Program-made: the position numbers and the translations under genes
Assembly: GCF_022867865.1 (NCBI RefSeq)
Contig: NZ_JALIEC010000005.1
Span: 248,001 to 312,000 of the forward strand
DNA: 64,000 nucleotides
From: Phaeobacter sp. J2-8
Lineage (GTDB): Bacteria; Pseudomonadota; Alphaproteobacteria; Rhodobacterales; Rhodobacteraceae
Reading direction: 5' to 3'
Shown here: in pieces, positions 18,187-27,640 of the stretch
How positions within the stretch are numbered: the stretch's first letter is position 1
Layout: each line of letters starts with the position of its first letter
The notes under the pieces: model-generated
The model's database searches: none
What the model saw: only the letters and a program-made list of their open reading frames with translations
Told to the model about the DNA's origin: nothing

Positions 18187-18876
18187 ATGAAAATTGGCAT
18201 CCTCACCACCGGGCACAAGCCCGAGGCGCTGCCAGAGTTTAAGACGTATTCCGACATGTTCGCCGAGCTTCTGGCGGGGCAGAACTTTGAATTCGTGAAT
18301 TACGATGTCGTGGATGGGGTGTTTCCCGATCATGTGAATGACGCCGATGGCTGGCTCATCACCGGGTCGAAACATGGTGCATATGAGGATCTGCCGTGGA
18401 TTGCCCGGCTGGAGGATCTGATCCGCGCGGCCTATGACGCGGCGATCCCGGTGGTTGGCATCTGCTTTGGTCATCAGATCATGGCACAGGCGCTTGGCGG
18501 GCGGGTCGAAAAGTTTGACGGCGGCTGGGCGCTGGGGCGTACGGAATATGATTTCCAGGGCGAGACGCTGCGGCTTCATGCCTGGCATCAGGATCAGGTG
18601 GTGACGGCGCCCGACACGGCGCGGGTCGTGGGGCGTAATGATTTCTGTGAAAACGCGGCGCTGGTCTATGGCGACCGCATGTTTTCGCTTCAGGCGCACC
18701 CGGAATACGGCGCGGATTTCATTGACGGGCTGATGCGGACCCGCGGCAAGGTCGTGGCGCAGGATCGGCTGGAGGCGGCGCGCGAAACCCTTGGCCAGCC
18801 GGTGGACAATGCCCGTTTGGCAGAGCAGATCGGGCGGTTCTTCCGCCACAGAGACATTTCGCGGACAGGAGCCTGA
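18187..18876 (+). CDS. Class I glutamine amidotransferase (GATase) domain protein
   Basis: A 229-residue free-standing GATase1 protein with nucleophile Cys in VGICFGHQIMAQALGG and the His-Glu pair in LQAHPEYG. No synthetase domain is attached. In this neighbourhood it probably hydrolyses a gamma-glutamyl amide, a role comparable with PuuD, or supplies ammonia. The N terminus (MKIGILTTGHKP) resembles GMP-synthase-like amidotransferases. It follows the first ligase by 34 bases and precedes the second by 1 base, so it is firmly within the operon. Confidence 0.85.
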   Translation: MKIGILTTGHKPEALPEFKTYSDMFAELLAGQNFEFVNYDVVDGVFPDHVNDADGWLITGSKHGAYEDLPWIARLEDLIRAAYDAAIPVVGICFGHQIMAQALGGRVEKFDGGWALGRTEYDFQGETLRLHAWHQDQVVTAPDTARVVGRNDFCENAALVYGDRMFSLQAHPEYGADFIDGLMRTRGKVVAQDRLEAARETLGQPVDNARLAEQIGRFFRHRDISRTGA

Positions 18877-18877
18877 C

Positions 18878-20236
18878 ATGAGCGATTGGATGGAACAGAT
18901 CCCCGAAGCGGCCCGCGCCTATCTGGAAGGCCGTCGTCTGGACGAGGTGGAATGCATCATTTCCGACCTGCCCGGCATTGCCCGCGGCAAGGCGGTGCCC
19001 GCTTCGAAATTTGCCCGGCAATCGCATTTCTTTTTGCCGGATTCGATCTTTTTCCAAACGATCACCGGCGATTGGGGGGAGGCGGCAGGCGCCGAAGGGT
19101 TCATCGAACGTGACATGATCCTGAAACCCGACATGTCGACGGCCAGCGCCGCGCCATGGACCGGGGATTGGACCTTGCAGGTGATCCATGATGCCTTTGA
19201 CCGCGAGGACCAGCCGGTGCCCTGTGCGCCGCGCAACGTGTTGAAACGCGTGGTCGAGATGTATCACAAGAAGGGCTGGAAACCGGTTGTTGCGCCGGAA
19301 ATGGAATTTTTCCTCGTCGCCCGCAATATTGATCCCGCCAAGAATATCGAACCGATGATGGGGCGTTCTGGCCGCCCGGCCGCAGCGCGGCAGGCCTATT
19401 CGATGACGGCGGTCGATGAATTTGGTCCGGTGATTGACGATATTTATGATTTCGCCGAAGCACAGGGGTTTGAGATCGACGGCATCACCCAGGAAGGCGG
19501 TGCCGGCCAGTTGGAGATCAACCTGCGCCATGGCGATCCGGTCAAACTGGCCGACGAGGTGTTTTACTTCAAACGGCTGATCCGCGAAGCGGCGTTGCGC
19601 CATGATTGCTTTGCCACGTTCATGGCGAAACCGATCGCCGAGGAACCCGGCAGCGCCATGCATATCCACCATTCCATTCTGGATCTCGAAAGCGGGCAAA
19701 ATATTTTCGTGGGTCCGCAAGGTGGCGAAACCGAAGCGTTCTATCACTTCATCGGCGGGTTGCAGAAACATATGCCCGCAGCGATTGCGGTGATCGCGCC
19801 TTATGTGAATTCCTATCGTCGCTATGTCAAAGATCACGCCGCGCCGATCAATCTGGAATGGGCGCGCGACAACCGCACCACCGGCATTCGCATTCCGATT
19901 TCCGAGCCCAAGGCGCGCCGGGTGGAAAACCGCCTGGCTGGTATGGATTGCAATCCCTATCTGGGGATCGCCGCCTCTTTGGCGTGTGGCTATCTTGGGT
20001 TGGTCCAGGAAGAACGCCCCGGAAAGCAGTTTCGCGGCGATGCCTATGACGGCGATGGCGATATTCCGCAGGTGCTTGGCAGTGCCCTGGATTTGTTTGA
20101 AGAGGCCAGCGAATTGCATGAGGTGCTGGGCCCGGATTTTGCGCGGGTGTATGGCATTGTGAAACGCGCGGAATATGAAGAATTTCTGCAGGTGATTTCG
20201 CCCTGGGAACGTGAGCATCTGTTGTTGAACGTGTGA
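18878..20236 (+). CDS. Second glutamine-synthetase-family ligase
   Basis: A 452-residue paralogue of the ligase at 16803 but clearly diverged. Catalytic features are APEMEFFLV, GAGQLEINLRHGD, SAMHIHHSI and NRTTGIRIP, then ENRLAGMDCNPYL. AGGAG precedes the ATG at 18878. Two such ligases in one operon suggest either different amine substrates or a hetero-oligomer. Both retain the metal-binding Glu residues and the Arg of the active site, so both are likely catalytic. Confidence 0.87.
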   Translation: MSDWMEQIPEAARAYLEGRRLDEVECIISDLPGIARGKAVPASKFARQSHFFLPDSIFFQTITGDWGEAAGAEGFIERDMILKPDMSTASAAPWTGDWTLQVIHDAFDREDQPVPCAPRNVLKRVVEMYHKKGWKPVVAPEMEFFLVARNIDPAKNIEPMMGRSGRPAAARQAYSMTAVDEFGPVIDDIYDFAEAQGFEIDGITQEGGAGQLEINLRHGDPVKLADEVFYFKRLIREAALRHDCFATFMAKPIAEEPGSAMHIHHSILDLESGQNIFVGPQGGETEAFYHFIGGLQKHMPAAIAVIAPYVNSYRRYVKDHAAPINLEWARDNRTTGIRIPISEPKARRVENRLAGMDCNPYLGIAASLACGYLGLVQEERPGKQFRGDAYDGDGDIPQVLGSALDLFEEASELHEVLGPDFARVYGIVKRAEYEEFLQVISPWEREHLLLNV

Positions 20237-20261
20237 TCAGGCGCGATACCGGGGGCGTGAT

Positions 20262-20326
20262 GGGGGCGCTGCCCCCGACCCTGCAAGCAGGGCCTCCCCC
20301 GGGATATTTTGACCAAGAAGAAACCG
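20262..20326 (-). repeat. Intergenic palindromic repeat, copy D
   Basis: Same family as copy C and nearly identical to it through GGGGGCGCTGCCCCC, the CCCTGC/GCAGGG hairpin and CCCCCGGGATATTT. It sits within the operon between the second ligase and the FAD oxidase gene, with its end close to the oxidase ribosome-binding site. Confidence 0.75.
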
Positions 20327-20338
20327 AAAGATGGGCCG

Positions 20339-21634
20339 ATGAACCTGTTGTTTTCCAATGACGCCCAGGGGGAATACCCAAACAGCTGGTATGCGGCGAC
20401 CACGGAGTTTTTGCCCCGATTTGTGCCCTTGCGCGGCACGGTCGATGCCGATGTTTGTATTGTCGGCGCGGGTTATACCGGCCTGTCGGCGGCGCTGGAA
20501 CTGGCGCGTGCCGGGCGGCGGGTTGTGGTTCTGGAGGCGCATCGTGTGGGTTTTGGCGCCTCGGGGCGCAATGGCGGGCAATTGGGATCGGGCCAGAGGG
20601 TGGACCAGCAGGGTCTGGAAAAGCTGGTGGGTCACGGGCCGGCCGCCGCATATTGGCAATTGGGCGAAGATGCCAAGGCATTGGTCAAACGGCTGGTGTC
20701 CGAGCATGGGATTGACTGTTGTATGACGCCGGGGGTGGCCTGGTCCGGGTCAAGTGCGGCAGAGGTGGCGGAGCTGCATTCCTATGTGGATGTCCTGTCG
20801 GATCGCTATGGCTATCGTCATGCCGAGGCATTGAATCGCGATGCATTTCGCAGGCTGTGCCCCTCGCCCGATTATCAGGGCGGGATGATTGACCGGGATG
20901 CGGCGCATCTGCACCCGTTGCGGTTTGCGGTTGGACTGGCACGGGCGGCGCGGGATGCCGGCGCAGTCATTCATGAGGGCGCGCTGGTGCATCATGTTGC
21001 ACCGGGATTGGTGCAGACCGGCCAGGGACGGGTCCGTGCGCCACATGTCATTCTGGCTGGCAACGGATACCTTGGGTCACTGGATCGCAAGGTGTCGGCG
21101 CGGGTGATGCCGATCAACAATTTCATTGTGGCCACCGAACCCTTGGGCGCGGCGGCTGCGGATGTCCTGAGCGAAGACATCGCCGTGGCCGACAGCCGGT
21201 TTGTGGTCAACTACTTTCGTCTGTCCCATGACAAGCGGTTGCTGTTTGGCGGCGGCGAGAGTTATGGCTATCGCTTTCCCAAGGATATCGCCGCCAAGGT
21301 GCGCAAGCCGATGACAACGGTCTTTCCACATTTGAAGGACGTCAGGATCGACTATGCCTGGGGTGGGACATTGGCCATCACCATGAAGCGCCTGCCCTTT
21401 CTGGCCGAGGTGGCGCCGGGTGTTCTTTCGGCTTCGGGTTATTCCGGCCATGGGGTTGGCACGGCCACCCACGCCGGATGGTTGATGGCCCGCGCGATCA
21501 TGGGGGAACAGGACGGGTTCGCCACCATGGCCGCCCTGCCCGCCCCGCGGTTTCCCGGTGCGGGGGCGGTGCGCACGCCCTTGCTGGCACTGGCCATGTC
21601 GTGGTTTGCGCTGCGCGACCGGCTGGGTATCTGA
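20339..21634 (+). CDS. FAD-dependent amine oxidoreductase (DAO family, PuuB/OrdL-like)
   Basis: A 431-residue D-amino-acid-oxidase-fold enzyme. It begins with the ADP-binding motif ADVCIVGAGYTGLSAALELA, then the flavin-site GFGASGRNGGQLGSG, and near the C terminus GYSGHGVGTATHAG. This arrangement is typical of gamma-glutamylputrescine oxidase and related enzymes that oxidise gamma-glutamyl amines to aldehydes. The preceding ligases would make the substrate. The start at 20339 directly follows the repeat; a purine stretch (GAAAGATGG) may be the ribosome-binding site. Confidence 0.88.
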   Translation: MNLLFSNDAQGEYPNSWYAATTEFLPRFVPLRGTVDADVCIVGAGYTGLSAALELARAGRRVVVLEAHRVGFGASGRNGGQLGSGQRVDQQGLEKLVGHGPAAAYWQLGEDAKALVKRLVSEHGIDCCMTPGVAWSGSSAAEVAELHSYVDVLSDRYGYRHAEALNRDAFRRLCPSPDYQGGMIDRDAAHLHPLRFAVGLARAARDAGAVIHEGALVHHVAPGLVQTGQGRVRAPHVILAGNGYLGSLDRKVSARVMPINNFIVATEPLGAAAADVLSEDIAVADSRFVVNYFRLSHDKRLLFGGGESYGYRFPKDIAAKVRKPMTTVFPHLKDVRIDYAWGGTLAITMKRLPFLAEVAPGVLSASGYSGHGVGTATHAGWLMARAIMGEQDGFATMAALPAPRFPGAGAVRTPLLALAMSWFALRDRLGI

Positions 21635-21736
21635 CGCAACATTTCACCGCCGATTTGCCCCCGTCGCAGAAATTTCACTTTTGCGGTCCAGCGGATTGTT
21701 TTACTAATTCGAAAACTTGGATTAAGGAAAACGAAA

Positions 21737-22939
21737 ATGACCAGTGTGGTACAGGCGCCCAATGTGCATGACGCAGAGCCGATCCCGGAAGCGGCCCGCG
21801 CCGAAATAGATCGTTTGCTGCAATCCGGGGATCTGTTTCGCTACACTGCGCCAGAGAATGCGCCTGTCTCTTTGCTGGAGGCGGAATTCGCCGAGATGAT
21901 GGGCGTGAAATATGCGCTGGCGGTTTCTTCCTGTTCGGCGGCGCTGTTTTTGTCGCTCAAGGCGCTGGGCCTGCCGCGCGATTCCAAGGTGTTGATCCCG
22001 GCGTTTACCTTTGCGGCGGTGCCTTCGGCGGTGGTTCATGCGGAATGCCGCCCGGTTCTTTGCGAAGTTGGTGACAATTACCGGATTGATATGTCCGATT
22101 TCGCCGCCAAGCTGGACGATGTGCAGGCGGTGATCATCAGCCACATGCGCGGCCATACATCGGATATGGATGCGATCATGGCGCTGTGTAACGCCCGGTC
22201 GATCCCCGTGATCGAAGATGCGGCGCATTCGCTGGGCACCACCTGGAATGGCCAAAAGATCGGGACGCTTGGCAAAATCGGCTGTTTCAGCTTTCAATCC
22301 TACAAGATGATCAATGCCGGCGAAGGCGGGATCATGATCACCAATGATGCGGAACTTGTCGCCAGTGCGATCATCATGTCCGGCGCCTATGAGCATAACT
22401 GGAACAAACATTCGGTGTTGAAGGATGTGTTCCCGGCCATCCAGAACACGCTGCCGCTTTATAACCTGCGCATGTCGAACCTGTCGGCGGCGGTGATCCG
22501 GCCGCAATTGGGCCATTTGGACCGCCGGGTGAATGACGGGCGCGCCAATCACGACCATGTCGCCGCACGGCTGAACACCAGCCCCTGGATGCAGGTGCCG
22601 GACTGTCTGAAACCGGAAGACCGCGCACCGGATTCCATTCAATTCAATCTTGATGGCATGGACGAAGACGAACGGCGCGCCTTTGCCGATGCGGCCGCGG
22701 CGATGGGGGTCAAGGTTCAGATCTTTGGTCTGTCTGCTGACAATGCCCGCGCCTTCTGGAACTGGAAGTTCATCCCCGACCTGCCCGCCGATCTGCCCAG
22801 CACACGGGCGATGTTGATGCGGGCCTGTGATGTGCGCCTGCCTGCCCGATTGACCCGGGCGGAATGCGATTTCGTGGCAGATGCGCTGATCACGGCGGCG
22901 GATCAGGTGATGGGGGCGCGGCGCGCCTATGGCACCTGA
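21737..22939 (+). CDS. DegT/DnrJ/EryC1/StrS-family PLP aminotransferase
   Basis: A 400-residue fold-type I aminotransferase. The PLP lysine is in FQSYKMINAGEGG, with the phosphate-binding SSCSAALFLSLKALG and VIEDAAHSLG upstream. Sugar aminotransferases of this family are known, but here it ends an amine-catabolism cluster and may transaminate a product of that route. AAGGAAAA precedes the ATG. A strong terminator follows. It begins 102 bases after the oxidase, so it could have its own promoter. Confidence 0.87.
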   Translation: MTSVVQAPNVHDAEPIPEAARAEIDRLLQSGDLFRYTAPENAPVSLLEAEFAEMMGVKYALAVSSCSAALFLSLKALGLPRDSKVLIPAFTFAAVPSAVVHAECRPVLCEVGDNYRIDMSDFAAKLDDVQAVIISHMRGHTSDMDAIMALCNARSIPVIEDAAHSLGTTWNGQKIGTLGKIGCFSFQSYKMINAGEGGIMITNDAELVASAIIMSGAYEHNWNKHSVLKDVFPAIQNTLPLYNLRMSNLSAAVIRPQLGHLDRRVNDGRANHDHVAARLNTSPWMQVPDCLKPEDRAPDSIQFNLDGMDEDERRAFADAAAAMGVKVQIFGLSADNARAFWNWKFIPDLPADLPSTRAMLMRACDVRLPARLTRAECDFVADALITAADQVMGARRAYGT

Positions 22940-22960
22940 ACCGGGACCACATTGAAACGC

Positions 22961-22988
22961 AAAAGCCCCGCAAAACTGCGGGGCTTTT
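22961..22988 (+). terminator. Intrinsic terminator of the amine cluster
   Basis: AAAAGCCCCGCA, four bases, TGCGGGGCTTTT: a perfect 12-bp stem ending in T residues. The symmetrical A and T tracts allow bidirectional use, and it also lies downstream of the convergent phaR gene. Confidence 0.9.
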
Positions 22989-23043
22989 GTCATTCTACGG
23001 GGCAGATCCGGGAAATTTTCCGGGACCGCGCGTTATCAACCGG

Positions 23044-23598
23044 TCATTTGTCCAGCTTCGACAGCTTGTCTTGCAACGCTGCCAGTTGTTTCTTGATCGT
23101 CTCCAGATCCTCGGCCTCTGCCTTGGGCGCGGCACTTTCGCTGCGCTCGGCTTCGGGCCCGGACCAATTTGTCGATATCCCGCCGGTCATCGCCTTGACG
23201 AAAGCCTCTTGCTGGGCCTTCATCGCCTCAAAGCCGGGCATCTTGGCAACCGGGCTCATTTCCAGCATCCGGTTTTGGCCTTCGCGCAACATATCGAAAC
23301 TGGCGGTCAGGAACTGTGGCACGACGCTTTGGGCCTGGGTGGTATAGCTGCGCACCAGATCGGTCAGGACCCCCAGCGGCAACACGTTTTCACCGCGGCT
23401 TTCGTGGTCTGCCACGATCTGAAGCAGATATTGCCGCGTCAGATCATCGCCGGATTTCAAATCAACAATTTGCACATCGCGGCCATCGCGAATGAAACCG
23501 GAAATATCCTCCAGCGTGACATAGTCGCTGGTCTCTGTGTTATAGAGCCTGCGGCTAGCGTATCGTTTGATCAACAGAGGCTTGGGTGTGTCCGCCAC
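23044..23598 (-). CDS. phaR: Polyhydroxyalkanoate synthesis repressor
   Basis: A 184-residue DNA-binding repressor that also binds PHB. The N-terminal PHB-accumulation regulator domain is evident (IKRYASRRLYNTETSDYVTL onward), followed by the second conserved block YTTQAQSVVPQFLTASFDML and a C-terminal coiled coil (KKQLAALQDKLSKLDK). The start is a GTG at 23598 (read as M-A-D-T-P-K) with GAGAGGAAAG 6 bases upstream; the longer in-frame extension lacks similarity. It lies downstream of phaP on the same strand after a terminator. Confidence 0.95.
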   Translation of the reverse strand: MADTPKPLLIKRYASRRLYNTETSDYVTLEDISGFIRDGRDVQIVDLKSGDDLTRQYLLQIVADHESRGENVLPLGVLTDLVRSYTTQAQSVVPQFLTASFDMLREGQNRMLEMSPVAKMPGFEAMKAQQEAFVKAMTGGISTNWSGPEAERSESAAPKAEAEDLETIKKQLAALQDKLSKLDK

Positions 23599-23784
23599 TT
23601 GGGCTTTCCTCTCGAAAGTTTCAGCGCTGCAGAAAAGCCTATGCGAGTGCAGCACAAAAGAAAAGCGCCCTGTCGCCGCAAGTGCGAAAAAGTCGATTTC
23701 GGCGAAATCAACGTTCTCTTTGGCGCAATCATCAAACCAAAACCACCAAAAGCGCCCAGTAATTGGCGCATATAAGATGGCAAA

Positions 23785-23812
23785 AGAAAAAGGCGGGCCC
23801 AATGGACCCGCC
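23785..23812 (-). terminator. Intrinsic terminator after phaP
   Basis: On the minus strand GGCGGGTCC, a 3-base loop, GGGCCCGCC and then TTTTTC; with one G-U pair this is a 9-bp stem. It separates phaP from phaR and would limit phaR expression relative to the abundant phasin. Confidence 0.85.
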
Positions 23813-23870
23813 TTGATCGATGTCTCACACCTCAGGGAGGAGGAGGAGGTGTGATGAACATCACAAAAGC

Positions 23871-24326
23871 TTACTTAGCAGCTGTTGTCGCTTTTTTGGC
23901 AGCGGCTGTCGCGTCGGAAGTCGCTTTTTTGACAGCGGCAGTTGCTTCTTCCGAGAAGTCTTTGCCAGCAGCCATCATCAGCTCAACTGTGTCCATTTGA
24001 ACCTTTTTCGCGATTTCAGCGAAAGCAGCCAGGTTTTCCGAAGCAACTTCAGCTTGAGCCGAAGCGAAATCGGTCATTGCTTTGGCGTAATCGGCAGGCT
24101 CGGATTTGGCGGACGACAGGTCAGCCAATTTCGCCAGGGTGTCTTTGGTCCATTTCGACGAAATTTCGGTCGACTTCGATGCGGCGTCCAGCGCAACACC
24201 CGACAGTTTTTCGTTCAAAGTTGCTTGGGTTTTGAACGCATCTTCCAGAGCGGAAGTGTCGACCGGGAACGCGCCCATCATGTCTTTCAGCAGTGCGGTA
24301 ACGTCTTGTGCTTTTGCAGCGGCCAT
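23871..24326 (-). CDS. phaP: Phasin, PHA granule surface protein
   Basis: A 151-residue amphipathic, Ala- and Lys-rich helical protein that coats PHB granules. It contains the phasin-type central segment with many Ala/Lys/Asp heptads and a C-terminal Ala-Lys tail (AAAKKATTAAK). The ATG at 24326 (MAAAKAQDVTALLKDM) has AAAGGA upstream. Two CTGC-N3-GCAG sites lie just upstream, consistent with repression by PhaR. Codon use is strongly biased, as expected of a highly expressed gene. Confidence 0.92.
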   Translation of the reverse strand: MAAAKAQDVTALLKDMMGAFPVDTSALEDAFKTQATLNEKLSGVALDAASKSTEISSKWTKDTLAKLADLSSAKSEPADYAKAMTDFASAQAEVASENLAAFAEIAKKVQMDTVELMMAAGKDFSEEATAAVKKATSDATAAAKKATTAAK

Positions 24327-24395
24327 ATTCTCAATCCTTTGTTTCCGCGCAGAGCGGGCCCACCCCGCTTGCTGCGTCTGCAAAACATATAGCCG

Positions 24396-24435
24396 CTGCG
24401 TCGCAGCATTTCAACTGTTTTTTGCTGCACCGCAG
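24396..24435. promoter_or_regulatory. Twin PhaR-type operators before phaP
   Basis: Two exact CTGC-N3-GCAG sites: 24396-24406 (N3 = GTC) and 24425-24435 (N3 = ACC), 29 bases centre to centre. A degenerate third, CTGCGTCTGCA, lies at 24372-24382. As I recall, PhaR of Rhodobacter and Paracoccus binds this TGC-rich dyad. The position 70-109 bases before the phaP ATG fits repression of the phasin. Confidence 0.75.
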
Positions 24436-24459
24436 CATAACCTCGGATACCGTTAGATA

Positions 24460-26253
24460 TCAGATGGTTGCCTTGACCTTCACATAGTCCCCCGGCGCAT
24501 CCGCCAGTGCCGGATGGTCAGAATCACCCGGTTCACGTGCAGGCACAAGCTTGCCCGAGCGCGGTTTCAACCAGGCCTCCCACCGCGGCCACCAGGAACC
24601 TTCATGAAATTCCGCACCCGCCATCCAGTCATCTGCCGACAGTTTCACGTCGTCATTGGTGTAATGGCCATATTTCTTTTTCGACGGTGGATTGACGATC
24701 CCCGCGATATGGCCGGACTGGCCGACGATAAAGGTTTTCGACCGGCTGCTGGTCTTGCCAAATCCCCGGTAACAATCTTTCCAGGGGGCGATGTGATCAG
24801 TCTCTGTCGCAATTGAACAGATCGGCACCGACACATCCTTGATCGAAAGGGTTTCGCCCAGAAGCTCGAACGTGCCTTCGATCAATTCGTTGCGCTGACA
24901 CAGACCGCGCAGATATTGCACGGTCATCCGCCCCGGCAGACCCGACCCATCGCCATTCCAATACAACAGATCAAAGGCCGGTGGGGTTTCACCCATCATG
25001 TAATTTCGGATTGCGGGCTGATAGACCAGATCGTTCGACCGCAAGAACGACATCGTCCGCCCCATGATAAAGGAGCGCAGAATGCCATTCTGGTTCACCT
25101 CGGCCTCGATCCCGTCGACGAAATCATCCTGTAGAAACGGAGTGAACTCCCCCTGCTCCGAAAAATCAGTCAACGAGGTAAAGAATGTGGCGGATTTGAT
25201 CGACGTGTCGCCGCGTTTTTTCAGCAAGGCCAGCGTCAGATGCAATGTCGTGCCGGCAATACAATAGCCGATGGCGTTGACCTGTTTGGTGCCACAGATG
25301 GATTTGACGGTGTCGATGGCCTGAAGATAACCGTCCTGCACGTAATCTTCCATCCCGACATCGGCATAGGACCGGTCCGGGTTCACCCAGCTGACCACAA
25401 ACAAGGTATAACCCTGATCCACGACCCATTTGATCAGACTGTTTTTCTCTTTCAGATCGAGAATATAGAATTTGTTGATCCAGGGCGGGAACAGCACCAC
25501 GGGGATGTCATGCACCTTTTCCGTGCTGGGCGAATATTGGATCAGCTCCATCATGCGATTGCGGAAAACCACCTTGCCGGGCGAGGTTGCGATATTGCCG
25601 CCGACCTGAAACGCGGTGTCATCGGCCAGACGCACGACCAATTCGCCGTCATTTGCCTCCAGATCGGCCACCAGGTTTTCCAACCCTTTCACCACCGATT
25701 CCCCTTCGGTTTCGATCGCCTTCATCAGCGCATCGGGGTTGGTGGCAAAGAAATTTGTCGGCGCCATCATGTCGACGATCTGTTGCGAGAAATAGCGCAA
25801 CCGACGTTTTTCGGTTTCGTCGATATCCTCGATGTCCTCGATCGCCTGTTTCAACGCCTCGGAGTTGATCTGATATTGTTGTTTGATGAAGTTGAAATAG
25901 GGGTTGGTCTTCCAGACCGGATTGCTGAACCGGCGATCTTCTGGCGTCGGATCTTCTGGCGCGGCCAGCTTGCCCTGCGCCAGCACATGCTGCGCATCGA
26001 CAATATGCTTCAGCGATTTGCCCCAATAGGCCACCTGATGCTCCAGAATCTTGGCGGGATTTTGCATCCACTCCTGCCAATAGGCCGATGCTGCACGCGC
26101 GAATAATTCCTTGTCCGGGCTGGCAATGCCGGGATTTGTCGGCTGACGCTTGGTCAGCGCACGCGCCAGACGTTCGGTTAACCCCTCAATTTTGGCTATA
26201 TTTTCGTCGAGATGCGCAATATTATTACTCTGCTCGGTCTCTTTGATTGTCAT
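24460..26253 (-). CDS. phaC: Class I poly(3-hydroxyalkanoate) synthase
   Basis: A 597-residue polymerase that joins (R)-3-hydroxyacyl-CoA units into PHB. The catalytic Cys lies in the modified lipase box GYCIAG (Cys near 331), with Asp in ATETDHIAPW and His in GQSGHIAG completing the triad. The N-terminal helical domain and length are those of class I enzymes that act without PhaE. It is divergent from phaZ and upstream of phaP on the same strand. Confidence 0.97.
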   Translation of the reverse strand: MTIKETEQSNNIAHLDENIAKIEGLTERLARALTKRQPTNPGIASPDKELFARAASAYWQEWMQNPAKILEHQVAYWGKSLKHIVDAQHVLAQGKLAAPEDPTPEDRRFSNPVWKTNPYFNFIKQQYQINSEALKQAIEDIEDIDETEKRRLRYFSQQIVDMMAPTNFFATNPDALMKAIETEGESVVKGLENLVADLEANDGELVVRLADDTAFQVGGNIATSPGKVVFRNRMMELIQYSPSTEKVHDIPVVLFPPWINKFYILDLKEKNSLIKWVVDQGYTLFVVSWVNPDRSYADVGMEDYVQDGYLQAIDTVKSICGTKQVNAIGYCIAGTTLHLTLALLKKRGDTSIKSATFFTSLTDFSEQGEFTPFLQDDFVDGIEAEVNQNGILRSFIMGRTMSFLRSNDLVYQPAIRNYMMGETPPAFDLLYWNGDGSGLPGRMTVQYLRGLCQRNELIEGTFELLGETLSIKDVSVPICSIATETDHIAPWKDCYRGFGKTSSRSKTFIVGQSGHIAGIVNPPSKKKYGHYTNDDVKLSADDWMAGAEFHEGSWWPRWEAWLKPRSGKLVPAREPGDSDHPALADAPGDYVKVKATI

Positions 26254-26364
26254 CTTAACGAATCCTCATTATCGTGCATGTGCAGAATTAGTCGTTTTGG
26301 AGGAGGGGCCAAAGCGGCGAACAACAGGGCACGACAGTGCCCCCTCAGCTCCGGAGCCACGCAC

Positions 26365-27627
26365 ATGCGCTATATGCTCACTTACGACTGGATGGAAACC
26401 GTTCGAAACACGAACCAATGGCTTGGTGCGACGGCCGAAGCCATGGCCTCGTACCCGGCGGTCTCCATGTGGCCAAACCCGGCCATGAACTGGCTTGCGG
26501 CTTGGGGGTCGGTTACGGAACGCACGTTTGAACGTATGGTCGCCAAGCCCGATTGGGGCATTCATTCGATCACCTGTTCGGACGGCCGCGACCATCTGGT
26601 CAACGTCCGCACCGAAGTCAGCCGTGCGTTTGGCGACCTTATTCACTTTGAGATCGCCGGCCGTGCGCCAGCGTCCCGCAAGGTTTTGTTGGTTGCCCCG
26701 ATGTCTGGACACTATGCCACGCTCCTCCGCTCGACAGTTCTGTCCTTGCTCCCTGATTGCGAAGTCTATGTGACCGACTGGCACAATGCACGCGATATTC
26801 CGGTTTCCGAAGGCAAGTTCGATGTCGAGGACTACACCCTCTACCTCGCTGACTTTATGCGACATATGGGCCCAGACACACATGTTATCGCTGTCTGCCA
26901 GCCCGCGCCGCTGACTTTGGCGGCCACTGCCTATCTTGCAGGCGAAGACCCAGAGGCCCAGCCGCGGTCGCTGACCCTGATTGGTGGGCCGATTGACCCG
27001 GATGCGACGCCAACCGATGTGACCGATTTCGGCCATCGCGTCACCATGGGCCAGCTGGAACAATCCATGATCCAGCGCGTCGGGTTCAAATACCCCGGTG
27101 TCGGGCGCAAGGTTTATCCCGGCCTGTTGCAGTTGCAGTCGTTCATGTCGATGAACAGCGAGCGGCACTCCAAGGCATTCAGTGACCAGATTGCCCGCGT
27201 CGCGCGCGGCGAAGCATCCGATCATGATGCGCACAACCGATTCTATGATGAATATCTGGCGGTGATGGACATGCCGGCGGAATTCTATCTGTCGACAGTC
27301 GAACGCATCTTCAAAAACCGGGATATCGCCAAGAACGTCTTTTCGATCGACGGCAAACATGTCGATATCGGCAAGATCACCACCGTCGCCGTCAAAACCG
27401 TCGAAGGTGCAAAAGACGATATTTCGGCCCCCGGCCAATGTATTGCGGCGCTCGACCTGTGCACCGGCCTGCCGGATTCGAAAAAGGCCAGCCACCTGGA
27501 ACCGGACGCCGGCCACTACGGCATCTTTGCCGGCAAATCCTGGCGCAACAATATCCGGCCACTGGTGTTGGACTTCATTGATGCCAACAGCGGCGATACA
27601 CCGGCGACAAAAATCCGCGCGGTTTAA
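26365..27627 (+). CDS. phaZ: Intracellular PHB depolymerase
   Basis: A 420-residue depolymerase that mobilises stored PHB. The family start MRYMLTYDWMETVRNTNQWL is clear, and the nucleophile Cys is in the lipase-like VIAVCQPAPL, with the His in EPDAGHYGIFAGK near the C terminus. The start is the ATG at 26365; upstream in-frame sequence to 26212 lies in the phaC promoter. It is divergent from phaC with 111 bases between starts and followed by a strong hairpin. Confidence 0.95.
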   Translation: MRYMLTYDWMETVRNTNQWLGATAEAMASYPAVSMWPNPAMNWLAAWGSVTERTFERMVAKPDWGIHSITCSDGRDHLVNVRTEVSRAFGDLIHFEIAGRAPASRKVLLVAPMSGHYATLLRSTVLSLLPDCEVYVTDWHNARDIPVSEGKFDVEDYTLYLADFMRHMGPDTHVIAVCQPAPLTLAATAYLAGEDPEAQPRSLTLIGGPIDPDATPTDVTDFGHRVTMGQLEQSMIQRVGFKYPGVGRKVYPGLLQLQSFMSMNSERHSKAFSDQIARVARGEASDHDAHNRFYDEYLAVMDMPAEFYLSTVERIFKNRDIAKNVFSIDGKHVDIGKITTVAVKTVEGAKDDISAPGQCIAALDLCTGLPDSKKASHLEPDAGHYGIFAGKSWRNNIRPLVLDFIDANSGDTPATKIRAV

Positions 27628-27640
27628 ACGCCATATGCAT

